A stretch of 13,202 nt of DNA from Alistipes sp. (GTDB lineage Bacteria; Bacteroidota; Bacteroidia; Bacteroidales; Rikenellaceae): NCBI GenBank assembly GCA_017560305.1, contig JAFYOF010000199.1, forward strand, positions 1 through 13,202, in the 5' to 3' direction. The translations under genes were made by a program, and so were the position numbers. The number at the start of each line of letters is the position of its first letter. The stretch's first letter is position 1. Shown piece by piece: positions 6,500 through 13,202 of this stretch. Below the pieces are notes generated by a model. The model saw only the letters and a program-made list of their open reading frames with translations, did no database searches and was not told the DNA's origin.

Positions 6500-7123
6500 T
6501 TACTCTGTGATATAGATGTTGCGGAACTCGATAGGTCCACCCTCACTCTGAAGTGCGATGTAACCATCAACAAAGTCGCAAGTACACTCATTCTGCTCTT
6601 TGCCGTTGATTTTTACCTTGATAACATTACCAACGCAGGTGATATCTGCTGAGTTCCACTCGCCAACTGGGTTCTCGTAGTCGCCGATGCGATCCTTAAC
6701 TGGGTACTCGCCCACGCACTCAACCTCGCGAATCTGCGCACCGCCAAGCATCACATAATCGCCCGCCTTACCGCTGCAAAGCTGACACTCGATGGCTGTA
6801 CACCACAACTTGTCGCCATCCTGCACACGCTGGAACAGACCGCTGTTTGTGCCCTCGCCAATCCAGCGCCACTCAACATGGAGAGTGTAGTCGCCATACT
6901 TCTTCTCGGTGCGGAGATAACCGAAAGGCTCGCCCGCAACATAGATATTACCATCCTTTACAGAGTAAACCTCCTCGGCTGGCACTCCGCTCTCGGGGTC
7001 AACAAAGCCAACCCATCCCGAAAGGTCCTGACCATTGAACAACTCTGTCTTCTTGCACTCGCCCGAGCACGCCGAGAGCAACGCAACGGCAGCCGCAGCC
7101 ACCAAAATAAATTTTGCCTTCAT
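6500..7123 (-). CDS. Lipoprotein with DUF1080 (3-keto-disaccharide hydrolase / LamG-like) domain
   Basis: This 207-residue protein has a lipoprotein signal: a charged start, a hydrophobic run at 6-17, and lipobox LLSAC with C19 as the lipidated cysteine. The mature part is a single DUF1080 domain: TELFNGQDLSGWVGF at the start, GYLRTEKKYGDYTLHVEWRW, the NSGLFQRV and IECQL segments in the middle, and IALQSEGGPIEFRNIYI at the end. The domain has a concanavalin-like beta-sandwich fold and is linked by annotation to 3-keto-disaccharide hydrolysis or glycan binding; Bacteroidetes carry many copies. Eight further Cys residues follow C19, several in pairs. The gene is divergent from the esterase-peptidase unit and converges on the rlmI-like gene. 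There is no acidic run right after C19 of the kind linked to surface export in Bacteroides, so the side of the envelope is uncertain. Confidence 0.9.
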   Translation of the reverse strand: MKAKFILVAAAAVALLSACSGECKKTELFNGQDLSGWVGFVDPESGVPAEEVYSVKDGNIYVAGEPFGYLRTEKKYGDYTLHVEWRWIGEGTNSGLFQRVQDGDKLWCTAIECQLCSGKAGDYVMLGGAQIREVECVGEYPVKDRIGDYENPVGEWNSADITCVGNVIKVKINGKEQNECTCDFVDGYIALQSEGGPIEFRNIYITE

Positions 7124-7158
7124 TCTATTTAGTTTTTCGTTAATTATTTCACTAATCG

Positions 7159-7166
7159 CAAAAATA
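7159..7166 (-). promoter_or_regulatory. -7 promoter element of the DUF1080 lipoprotein gene
   Basis: On the minus strand TATTTTTG (7166-7159) matches TAnnTTTG exactly and would give a leader of about 29 bases before the ATG at 7123. No convincing -33 TTG at the usual spacing. Confidence 0.5.
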
Positions 7167-7210
7167 GGAATTTATTTGGTTAAAACCACATCTTTTCCGC
7201 TCTTTTTGAG

Positions 7211-7218
7211 TATATTTG
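7211..7218 (+). promoter_or_regulatory. -7 promoter element of the esterase / S9 peptidase unit
   Basis: TATATTTG matches TAnnTTTG exactly, giving a start near 7225 and a leader of about 25 bases before the ATG at 7250. It lies 44 bases from the opposed -7 box of the lipoprotein gene, so the 126-base spacer is a compact divergent promoter region. Confidence 0.55.
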
Positions 7219-7249
7219 CGCATTATAGTGAAACTAAAACTCAATTAAT

Positions 7250-8065
7250 ATGAAAAAACTTTTACTCTTGGTGGCAGCTACTCTGGTATGCTGCTCGGCG
7301 TGGTCGTTCCAGCGTGAGACTATCGCCATTCATAGCAAAGCTATGGATAAGAATGTGATGGTGAGAGTGGTGTTGCCTGATGGTTACCACGAGATGAAGG
7401 ACCTGCCTGTTGTCTACCTGTTGCACGGTCACAGCGGCAAGTACGAGGAGTGGGATGCCTGGGGCAAGGCTTCTGACTGGGTTGACCGCTACGGCATTAT
7501 GCTCGTTTTGCCTGATGGCGGCTTCGACAGCTGGTACTTCGACAGCCCCGTTGACCCAACCTACAAGTATGAGACATTCGTAACAAAGGAGCTCATCGAG
7601 TACATCGACTCACACTACAAGACCAATGCTCGCCGTGAGTCACGCGCGATTTCGGGTCTTTCGATGGGTGGTCACGGCGCGCTCTACCTCGCTTTCCGCA
7701 ACCCAGACATCTACGGCGCTGCCGGTAGCACATCGGGCGGTGTGGACATCCGTCCTTTCCCAAAGAACTGGGGTCTCTCGAAGCGTCTCGGCACAATCGA
7801 GGAGCATCCAGAGAACTGGGAGGAGCATACCGTAATCAACCTCGTTGAGCGCATCAAGCCAGGTCAGTTGAGCCTCATCATCGACTGCGGCTACGACGAC
7901 TTTTTCTTCGGCGTGAACTGCGACCTCCACGAGAAACTTCTCAAGGCGGGCATCAAGCACGACTTCTATGTTCGCGAGGGCGTTCACAACTGGGATTACT
8001 GGCGCAACTCAATCCAGTATCAGCTGCTCTACTTCAGCAACTACTTCAAGTCACAGAACAAATAA
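7250..8065 (+). CDS. Secreted alpha/beta-hydrolase of the Esterase (PF00756, esterase D / Ag85-like) family
   Basis: This 271-residue protein has a signal peptide at about 1-19 (KKLLLLVAATLVCCSAWS), so it acts in the periplasm or outside. The fold is read from VVYLLHGHSG (oxyanion-hole region, 54-63), the nucleophile elbow GLSMGGHGAL with Ser138, the acid in DCGYDDFF (D216 or D217) and the base in GVHNWDYW (His246). The whole length matches the family that includes S-formylglutathione hydrolase, acetyl-xylan and feruloyl esterases and mycolyltransferases. No carbohydrate-binding module is attached, so the substrate is open; cleavage of an acyl group from a dietary glycan or other ester is a guess from the secreted location. 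The S9 peptidase begins 10 bases after its stop, which indicates co-transcription. Confidence 0.92.
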   Translation: MKKLLLLVAATLVCCSAWSFQRETIAIHSKAMDKNVMVRVVLPDGYHEMKDLPVVYLLHGHSGKYEEWDAWGKASDWVDRYGIMLVLPDGGFDSWYFDSPVDPTYKYETFVTKELIEYIDSHYKTNARRESRAISGLSMGGHGALYLAFRNPDIYGAAGSTSGGVDIRPFPKNWGLSKRLGTIEEHPENWEEHTVINLVERIKPGQLSLIIDCGYDDFFFGVNCDLHEKLLKAGIKHDFYVREGVHNWDYWRNSIQYQLLYFSNYFKSQNK

Positions 8066-8075
8066 AACAAAATAA

Positions 8076-10553
8076 ATGAAGAGATTTATCGTATCAATGC
8101 TCTGCGTGGCGGCCGTTTACACCGCTTCGGCAGAGAACAAGCCTTCGGAGCGCGAGAATACCCGTACACGCAATCGTTACGAGTTGGCAGAGCGCTTCAC
8201 CGCCGGCAAGCTCGGCAATATGCTCTTCTCGACATCGGTTGACCCACACTGGTTCCTCTCGGGCGAGAAGTTCTGGTATAGCTACAAGACCAGCAACGGC
8301 ACATCGTGGTATGTTGTAGACCCTGCATCACGCAAGCGCACACCGCTGTTCGACAACGACAAGATGGCTGCACAGCTCACCGAGATTGTGAAGGACCCAT
8401 TCATCGGCTCACAGCTCCCAATCCAGAATCTGGAGGTTGCGGAGGATGGTCGCACATTCACTTTCGAGGTCACATCTACTCAGGACGCAAAGCCAAAGCC
8501 ACTCTCAAAGGAGGACTCACTGGCGGGCAAGAAGCCAAAGAAAGTGAGCGGCAAGGAGGTTTTCTACTTCTCTTATGACTCGCAGACTCAGGAGCTCACA
8601 CACCTTGTGGACAAGGAGCGTGAGACAAAGCAACTCTACTGGGCATCTATCTCTCCCGATGGCAAGACAGTTGTTTATGCCAAGGATTTGAACCTCTATC
8701 GTATGTCACGCGAGGATTACGAGAAACTCAAGAAGGATGAGAAGGATACAACAATCGTTGAGACTCAGATTACAACCGATGGCGAGCCACACTTCGGCTA
8801 TGGTCAGGGTTACAGCCTGCTCAACACCGATAAGCTCATCGACGGCAAGCGCAAGGGCGTAAGCGGCGTATGGTCACCAGACTCACGCCACTTCGCAACA
8901 ATCGTAACCGACCAGCGCGCGGTGAAGGAGTTGTGGGTTATCAATGCTTTGGCGCAGCCACGCCCAACACTTGAGACCTACAAGTACCAGATGCCAGGCG
9001 AGAAGGAGGCTCCACAATATCACCTCTATGTATTCAATATGGAGGACAACTCACGCAAGGAGGTTGCAACAGGTCGCTTCAAGGATCAGACCCTCTCAAT
9101 CGCAACCACTCCACGCGAGCAGAAGCAGCGCCATATGTACGACCAGCCACGCGTATGGTTGGGTGACGAGAACCGCTTCTTCGTGACCCGTTCAAGCCGT
9201 GATTTGCACCGCATCGACATCTGCTCTTACACTATCGGTGCCGACACTCTGCGTCCAATCATCGAGGAGCGTATGAACACCTACATCGAGGTTCGCCCAC
9301 TCTCTGCCTTGAACAAGGGCAAGGAGCTTATCCAGTGGAGCGAGCGCGACGGCTGGGCTCACCTATATTTATATGACGATGAGGGTAACCTCAAGCGCAA
9401 GCTCACCGAGGGTGCTTGGCATGTTCACAACATCCTGAAGGTTGACGAGAAGGCTCGCAAGGTATACTTCACTGCGATGGGTCGCGAGAAGGACGAGAAC
9501 CCATACTACCAGCACCTCTACTCTGTAAGCCTCGATGGTGGCGATGTGAAGCTCCTGAACAAGGGCGACCACTTCCACACTCCAATGGTTGACGATGCTT
9601 GCCGCTACTTCGTGGACAACTACTCACGCGTGGATACTATCCCTGTGACTGCACTCTACGACTGCGCTGGTAACCGCTTGATGACACTCGAAGAGAGCGA
9701 CTTCTCGCAGCTTTTGGCTAACGGCTACAAGTTCCCAGAGACCTTCACCGTGAAGGCTGCTGATGGCGTTACAGACCTCTATGGTGTTATGTATAAGCCA
9801 TTTGACTTCGACTCTACAAAGCACTACCCTATCGTAGACTATGTATATCCGGGTCCACAGACCGAGGCTACAAACTACCCATATACCCGTATGAGCGTAC
9901 GCACCGACCGCCTTGCACAGGCTGGCTTCATCGTTATCTCGGTAGGTAACCGCGGTGGTCACCCCGACCGCTCGAAGTGGTATCACAACTACGGCTACGG
10001 CAACCTGCGCGACTACGGTCTGCTTGACCAAAAGGTGGCTATCGAGCAGTTGGCGGCACGCCACAGCTACATCGATGTAAATCGTGTGGGTATCCACGGT
10101 CACTCGGGTGGTGGCTTTATGTCTACGGCTGCTATGTTGCAGTACCCGGACTTCTTCAAGGCTGCGGTATCTTGCGCGGGTAACCACGACAACAAGATTT
10201 ACAACCGCTGGTGGAGCGAGACTCACCACGGCGTGAAGGAGCAGGTGAGCGACAAGGGCGACACCACATTCCTCTACAGCATCAAGAGCAACCCAGAGAT
10301 TGCACGCAACCTGAAGGGTCACCTGATGCTGGTACACGGTGAGATTGACAACAATGTACACCCAGGCAACACATCGCGCGTGGTGGATGCACTCATTCGC
10401 GCCAACAAGCGTTTCGATATGCTCTACTTGCCTACACAGCGTCACAGCTTCGGCGATATGAACGAGTATTTCTACTGGCGTTTGGTTGATTACTTCACCG
10501 AGCACCTTATCGACGAGAGCGACCCTAACCCTATCGACATTCCAAACCGATAG
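8076..10553 (+). CDS. Secreted S9 family prolyl peptidase, dipeptidyl-peptidase IV-like
   Basis: This 825-residue protein has a signal peptide at about 1-19 (ending TASA). The N-terminal two thirds is the DPP IV-type beta-propeller (SISPDGKTVVYAKDLNLY, GVWSPDSRHFATIVTD and similar blades). The last roughly 260 residues are the alpha/beta-hydrolase domain, with VDYVYPGPQ, the nucleophile elbow GHSGGGF with Ser677, HGEIDNNVHP with Asp758 and RHSFGDM with His790. The triad is intact. Family members release dipeptides, often X-Pro, from the N-terminus of peptides in the periplasm or on the surface. A Lys/Pro-rich insert at about 145-165 (KPKPLSKEDSLAGKKPKK) is a likely exposed loop. It is the second gene of the esterase unit and is followed by a strong terminator 18 bases after the stop. 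Exact specificity (DPP4, DPP5 or other) is not decided by motifs alone. Confidence 0.94.
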   Translation: MKRFIVSMLCVAAVYTASAENKPSERENTRTRNRYELAERFTAGKLGNMLFSTSVDPHWFLSGEKFWYSYKTSNGTSWYVVDPASRKRTPLFDNDKMAAQLTEIVKDPFIGSQLPIQNLEVAEDGRTFTFEVTSTQDAKPKPLSKEDSLAGKKPKKVSGKEVFYFSYDSQTQELTHLVDKERETKQLYWASISPDGKTVVYAKDLNLYRMSREDYEKLKKDEKDTTIVETQITTDGEPHFGYGQGYSLLNTDKLIDGKRKGVSGVWSPDSRHFATIVTDQRAVKELWVINALAQPRPTLETYKYQMPGEKEAPQYHLYVFNMEDNSRKEVATGRFKDQTLSIATTPREQKQRHMYDQPRVWLGDENRFFVTRSSRDLHRIDICSYTIGADTLRPIIEERMNTYIEVRPLSALNKGKELIQWSERDGWAHLYLYDDEGNLKRKLTEGAWHVHNILKVDEKARKVYFTAMGREKDENPYYQHLYSVSLDGGDVKLLNKGDHFHTPMVDDACRYFVDNYSRVDTIPVTALYDCAGNRLMTLEESDFSQLLANGYKFPETFTVKAADGVTDLYGVMYKPFDFDSTKHYPIVDYVYPGPQTEATNYPYTRMSVRTDRLAQAGFIVISVGNRGGHPDRSKWYHNYGYGNLRDYGLLDQKVAIEQLAARHSYIDVNRVGIHGHSGGGFMSTAAMLQYPDFFKAAVSCAGNHDNKIYNRWWSETHHGVKEQVSDKGDTTFLYSIKSNPEIARNLKGHLMLVHGEIDNNVHPGNTSRVVDALIRANKRFDMLYLPTQRHSFGDMNEYFYWRLVDYFTEHLIDESDPNPIDIPNR

Positions 10554-10570
10554 CGAGTCTTTGCAAAAAG

Positions 10571-10608
10571 AATCAGGCTGTTTAACCCGTGGGTTAGACA
10601 GCCTGATT
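10571..10608. terminator. Strong bidirectional intrinsic terminator after the S9 peptidase gene
   Basis: Bases 10571-10587 pair with 10592-10608 over 17 positions, one of them a G-T wobble, around the 4-base loop CGTG. TTTGTTTT follows on the plus side and, through the AAAAAG at 10565-10570, a T run follows on the minus side. It serves the esterase-peptidase unit and probably also the leftward dusB transcript. Confidence 0.9.
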
Positions 10609-10626
10609 TGTTTTACCTTATAGTCT

Positions 10627-10749
10627 GAAATTTCATTAGCGATAGCTATTTTGAAGCTGCTCGCAAATTGAGGGCGCGGAGTTTACTTTTCGTAAATGAG
10701 CAGCCCGAAATCAAGGCAGATACCAAAAGAGCATCGCTAATAAATTTCC
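10627..10749. repeat. About 120-base imperfect palindrome (element B) next to the dusB stop
   Basis: The outer arms match closely: GAAATTTCATTAGCGATAGC at the left edge reads as GAAATTTATTAGCGATGC on the opposite strand from the right edge, and both continue into TTTTG. The centre is a small hairpin TTTAC-TTTTC-GTAAA (10682-10696) with a 5-base loop. A nested GCTGCTC/GAGCAGC pair (10656-10662 and 10698-10704) lies between; the inner arms otherwise match weakly. The right edge abuts the dusB stop codon. It has the same size and plan as the palindrome at 6368-6487, though the sequence differs. It probably is a dispersed REP/MITE-like element. Confidence 0.6.
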
Positions 10750-11771
10750 TAAATGTCGTGGGAAAGAGATGGCGGCACCGCCCCACTCATATCATAATCA
10801 CCCCAACGCTCGGCAATGTAATCGAGGGTAGCGTTAATCTCGTCAACATCATAAAGAGTGACCAGCTTCAGGCGTGTAGACTTGAAGTCGGGAAGACCCT
10901 TGAAGTAGTTGGACATATGGCGGCGCATCTCGAGAATACCGACCTTCTCGCCCTTAATCTCAAGCGACTTGAGAAGATGCTCCTTTGCGATTGCAACTCG
11001 CTCAATGACAGTAGGCTGCGGCATCACCTCACCAGTCTGCATATAGTGCTTCACCTCCTTGAAAATCCAGGGACGACCGTATGTTGCACGACCAATCATC
11101 ACGCCATCCACGCCATAGGTATCGAACATTCTTTTCGCCTTCTCGCCCGAGTCTACATCACCATTTCCGATGATAGGAATCTCGATTGAAGGGTGGTTTT
11201 TCACCTCGCCGATAAGAGTCCAGTCAGCCTCGCCGCGATACATCTGCGAGCGGGTGCGACCGTGAATTGTGAGCGCCTTGATACCTGTATCTTGCAAACG
11301 GAGCGCAATCTCCATAATATTCTTCGACTCCTCGTCCCAGCCTAGGCGTGTCTTGACAGTCACGGGTGTGTTCACCGCCTGCACAATCTGGCGTGTCATC
11401 TCGACCATCAGCGGCACATCGCGCATCATACCCGAGCCAGCACCTCTGCCCGCAATCTTCTTCACGGGGCAGCCGAAGTTGATGTCAATAAAGTCGGGAT
11501 GGGCAGTCTCGGCAATGCGGGCAGCCTCGACCATCGGCTCGATGAGATGACCATAAATCTGAATACCCACAGGACGCTCCGCCTCGTCGATATTGAGCTT
11601 TGCGCGCGACTTCCACGCGTCACGGATAAGGCCGTCAGACGAGATAAACTCGGTGGTCACCACATCAGCACCAAAGCGCTTGCACATATAGCGGAACGAA
11701 GGGTCAGTGACATCCTCCATCGGAGCCAAAAACAGGGGCTTGTCGCCCAATTCGATATTGCCTATCTTCAT
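10749..11771 (-). CDS. dusB: tRNA-dihydrouridine synthase, DusB type
   Basis: This 340-residue flavoenzyme reduces specific uridines in the tRNA D-loop to dihydrouridine with FMN and NADPH. The motifs in order are APMEDVTDPSFR (16-27), the substrate-loop region around QIYGH, the hallmark INFGCPVKKIAGRGAGSG with catalytic Cys101, VTVKTRLGW with Lys140, LTIHGRTR with His170, and the FMN-phosphate-binding IGNGD (201-205) and MIGRATYGRPWIF. The C-terminal helical domain (RHMSNYFKG...) is complete. The start at 11771 is supported by a -7 box 21 bases upstream. It is divergent from argS and convergent with the S9 peptidase gene; its stop codon touches the palindrome at 10627-10749. The modified position is not readable from the motifs. 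Confidence 0.95.
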   Translation of the reverse strand: MKIGNIELGDKPLFLAPMEDVTDPSFRYMCKRFGADVVTTEFISSDGLIRDAWKSRAKLNIDEAERPVGIQIYGHLIEPMVEAARIAETAHPDFIDINFGCPVKKIAGRGAGSGMMRDVPLMVEMTRQIVQAVNTPVTVKTRLGWDEESKNIMEIALRLQDTGIKALTIHGRTRSQMYRGEADWTLIGEVKNHPSIEIPIIGNGDVDSGEKAKRMFDTYGVDGVMIGRATYGRPWIFKEVKHYMQTGEVMPQPTVIERVAIAKEHLLKSLEIKGEKVGILEMRRHMSNYFKGLPDFKSTRLKLVTLYDVDEINATLDYIAERWGDYDMSGAVPPSLSHDI

Positions 11772-11791
11772 TATTCTTACATTTTATGGCA

Positions 11792-11799
11792 CAAAATTA
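11792..11799 (-). promoter_or_regulatory. -7 promoter element of dusB
   Basis: On the minus strand TAATTTTG (11799-11792) matches TAnnTTTG exactly, with a leader of roughly 14-20 bases to the ATG at 11771. A TTG at 11827-11825 is somewhat far for a -33 box (25-base gap). Confidence 0.5.
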
Positions 11800-11884
11800 C
11801 AAAAAACCGAGAAAAGTAAAGCATCAAAGCCATTTTATTCCTACATAATCGCCTCCACCACACCATAAGTAATGAAAAAATCAC

Positions 11885-11892
11885 TATCTTTG
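11885..11892 (+). promoter_or_regulatory. -7 promoter element of argS
   Basis: TATCTTTG matches TAnnTTTG exactly and predicts a start near 11899, about 26 bases before the ATG at 11925. No -33 TTG at the usual spacing. With the dusB -7 box it occupies the 153-base divergent spacer, which holds nothing else I can identify. Confidence 0.55.
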
Positions 11893-11924
11893 TGCGAATA
11901 GTGAGAATACAAAAAATCAAATAT

Positions 11925-13202
11925 ATGAATACAGAAACTTTTATCGCTCAAATTGCGACCTCGTCTATCGAGGCTTTGTATGGTGCAGTAGAGGCATCGC
12001 AGATTCAGATTCAGAAGACCCGCAAGGAGTTTGAGGGCGACTACACATTGGTTACCTTCCCACTCCTGAAGCTCAGCCGCAAGGCTCCTGAGGCTACCGC
12101 TAACGAGATTGGTGAGCACATCGTGGCAAACAACCCACAGATTAACTCATTCAATGTCATCAAGGGTTTCCTTAACCTCTCTATCGCTCCATCATACTGG
12201 GCTGACCGCTTCAACGAGGAGGTTGCCAACGAGTCATACGGCGAGGCTGCCCCATCGGGTCGCACAATTATGATTGAGTACTCATCACCAAATACCAACA
12301 AACCACTCCACCTGGGTCACATCCGCAACAACCTCCTGGGTTACTCGGTTGCCCAGATTTTGAAGGCTAACGGTCACAATGTAATCAAGGTGAACCTGGT
12401 GAACGACCGCGGTATCCACATCTGTAAGTCTATGCTTGCTTGGCAGCTCTATGGTGGTGGCGAGACTCCAGCATCATCGGGTATGAAGGGTGACCACCTG
12501 GTGGGTAAGTACTATGTTGAGTTCGACAAGCACTACAAGGCTGAGGTTAAGGAGTTGGTTGCTGGCGGTATGACTGAGGACGAGGCAAAGAAGAAGGCTC
12601 CTATTATGCTCGCTGCACAGGAGATGTTGCGCAAGTGGGAGGCTAAGGACGAGGAGGTTTACTCACTCTGGCAGACTATGAACGGCTGGGTATACGAGGG
12701 CTTCGATGTAACCTACAAGGCTTTGGGCGTTGACTTCGACAAGGTATACTACGAGTCACAGACCTACCTCTTGGGTAAGAGTCTCGTGCAGGATGGCTTG
12801 GACAAGGGCGTATTCTTCCGCAAGGAGGACAACTCGGTATGGATTGACCTCGAGTCAGATGGCCTCGACCAGAAGCTCCTGTTGCGTGGCGACGGCACAT
12901 CGGTGTATATGACTCAGGACCTCGGTACTGCATTGAGCCGCTTCGAGGAGAACAAGCTCGACGATATGATCTATGTTGTGGGTAACGAGCAGAACTATCA
13001 CTTCCAGGTGTTGAAGCTCGTTTTGAAGAAACTCGGCTACGAGTGGAGCGACAACATCTACCACCTCTCTTACGGTATGGTTGAGTTGCCAGAGGGTAAG
13101 ATGAAGTCACGCGAGGGTACTGTTGTTGATGCTGACGATTTGATTGCAGATATGGTTGAGACCGCACGCGATATGTCAAACGAGTTGGGTAAGCTCGATG
13201 GC
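11925..13202 (+). CDS. argS: Arginyl-tRNA synthetase (3' end outside window)
   Basis: The frame opens at ATG 11925 and stays open for 426 codons to the window edge; the family is about 580-600 residues, so the anticodon-binding DALR domain is largely missing. This class Ia synthetase joins arginine to tRNA-Arg using ATP and, as a family trait, needs the tRNA for amino-acid activation. The N-terminal Add1-like tRNA-contact domain spans about 1-110 (EFEGDYTLVTFPLLKLSRK). The HIGH motif is HLGH at 129-132, preceded by EYSSPNTNKP and followed by IRNNLLGYS, a pattern characteristic of ArgS. VNDRGIHICKS and YMTQDLGTA are further family marks. The KMSK counterpart is KMKSREG at 392-398, in the relaxed form usual for ArgS. 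Codon use is strongly biased, in line with a highly expressed gene. Confidence 0.96.
   Translation, partial: MNTETFIAQIATSSIEALYGAVEASQIQIQKTRKEFEGDYTLVTFPLLKLSRKAPEATANEIGEHIVANNPQINSFNVIKGFLNLSIAPSYWADRFNEEVANESYGEAAPSGRTIMIEYSSPNTNKPLHLGHIRNNLLGYSVAQILKANGHNVIKVNLVNDRGIHICKSMLAWQLYGGGETPASSGMKGDHLVGKYYVEFDKHYKAEVKELVAGGMTEDEAKKKAPIMLAAQEMLRKWEAKDEEVYSLWQTMNGWVYEGFDVTYKALGVDFDKVYYESQTYLLGKSLVQDGLDKGVFFRKEDNSVWIDLESDGLDQKLLLRGDGTSVYMTQDLGTALSRFEENKLDDMIYVVGNEQNYHFQVLKLVLKKLGYEWSDNIYHLSYGMVELPEGKMKSREGTVVDADDLIADMVETARDMSNELGKLDG

Noticed and set aside
9624..10505. 293-codon open frame on the minus strand within the S9 peptidase gene
   Set aside because: It lies entirely antisense to a well-supported gene with an intact catalytic triad; composition is Val/Leu-rich with no recognisable domain, as expected of a shadow frame of biased codons.
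10668..11189. 173-codon plus-strand frame starting in the palindrome and running over dusB
   Set aside because: Mostly antisense to dusB, which has all catalytic and FMN-binding motifs; no domain recognised in the plus frame.
12676..13179. 167-codon minus-strand frame within argS
   Set aside because: Arg/Ser/Pro-rich shadow translation opposite a conserved synthetase frame.

Overview
The window reads as chromosomal DNA of a Bacteroidales bacterium, with an Alistipes/Rikenellaceae-like feel. The grounds are protein style (CarboxypepD_reg-like TonB-dependent receptor, S9 peptidase, DUF1080 lipoprotein, Bacteroidetes-type RecQ), weak Shine-Dalgarno signals, and a TAnnTTTG -7 element just upstream of nearly every first gene. 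The genus is inference only. I see no rRNA, tRNA, CRISPR array, transposase or phage gene. No gene-free stretch exceeds about 200 bases.

Layout. (1) 1-2357, minus strand: a three-gene unit, read right to left, of a PqqD-like (RRE-fold) protein, a small exported His/Cys-rich protein, and a TonB-dependent receptor that runs off the left edge. The metal-ligand-rich middle gene and the Cys-Cys motif in the receptor plug suggest handling of a transition metal. (2) 2434-6301, plus strand: recQ helicase, a WRN-type DEDDy 3'-5' exonuclease and an RlmI-like 23S rRNA cytosine methyltransferase, the last two overlapping. This unit is divergent from the PqqD unit. A strong hairpin terminator and a ~120-base imperfect palindrome follow. 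(3) 6500-7123, minus strand: a DUF1080 lipoprotein. It is divergent from (4) 7250-10553, plus strand: a secreted esterase and a secreted dipeptidyl-peptidase IV-like S9 peptidase, 10 bases apart. A second strong terminator and a second ~120-base palindrome follow. (5) 10749-11771, minus strand: a DusB-type tRNA-dihydrouridine synthase. It is divergent from (6) 11925-13202, plus strand: argS, cut by the right edge.

Functionally the window mixes housekeeping nucleic-acid genes (recQ, exonuclease, rlmI, dusB, argS) with envelope and nutrient genes (receptor, His-rich protein, lipoprotein, esterase, peptidase). The parts most worth a second look are the PqqD/His-Cys/TonB unit, the recQ + WRN-exonuclease pair, and the two similarly built palindromes, one at each convergent gene junction.
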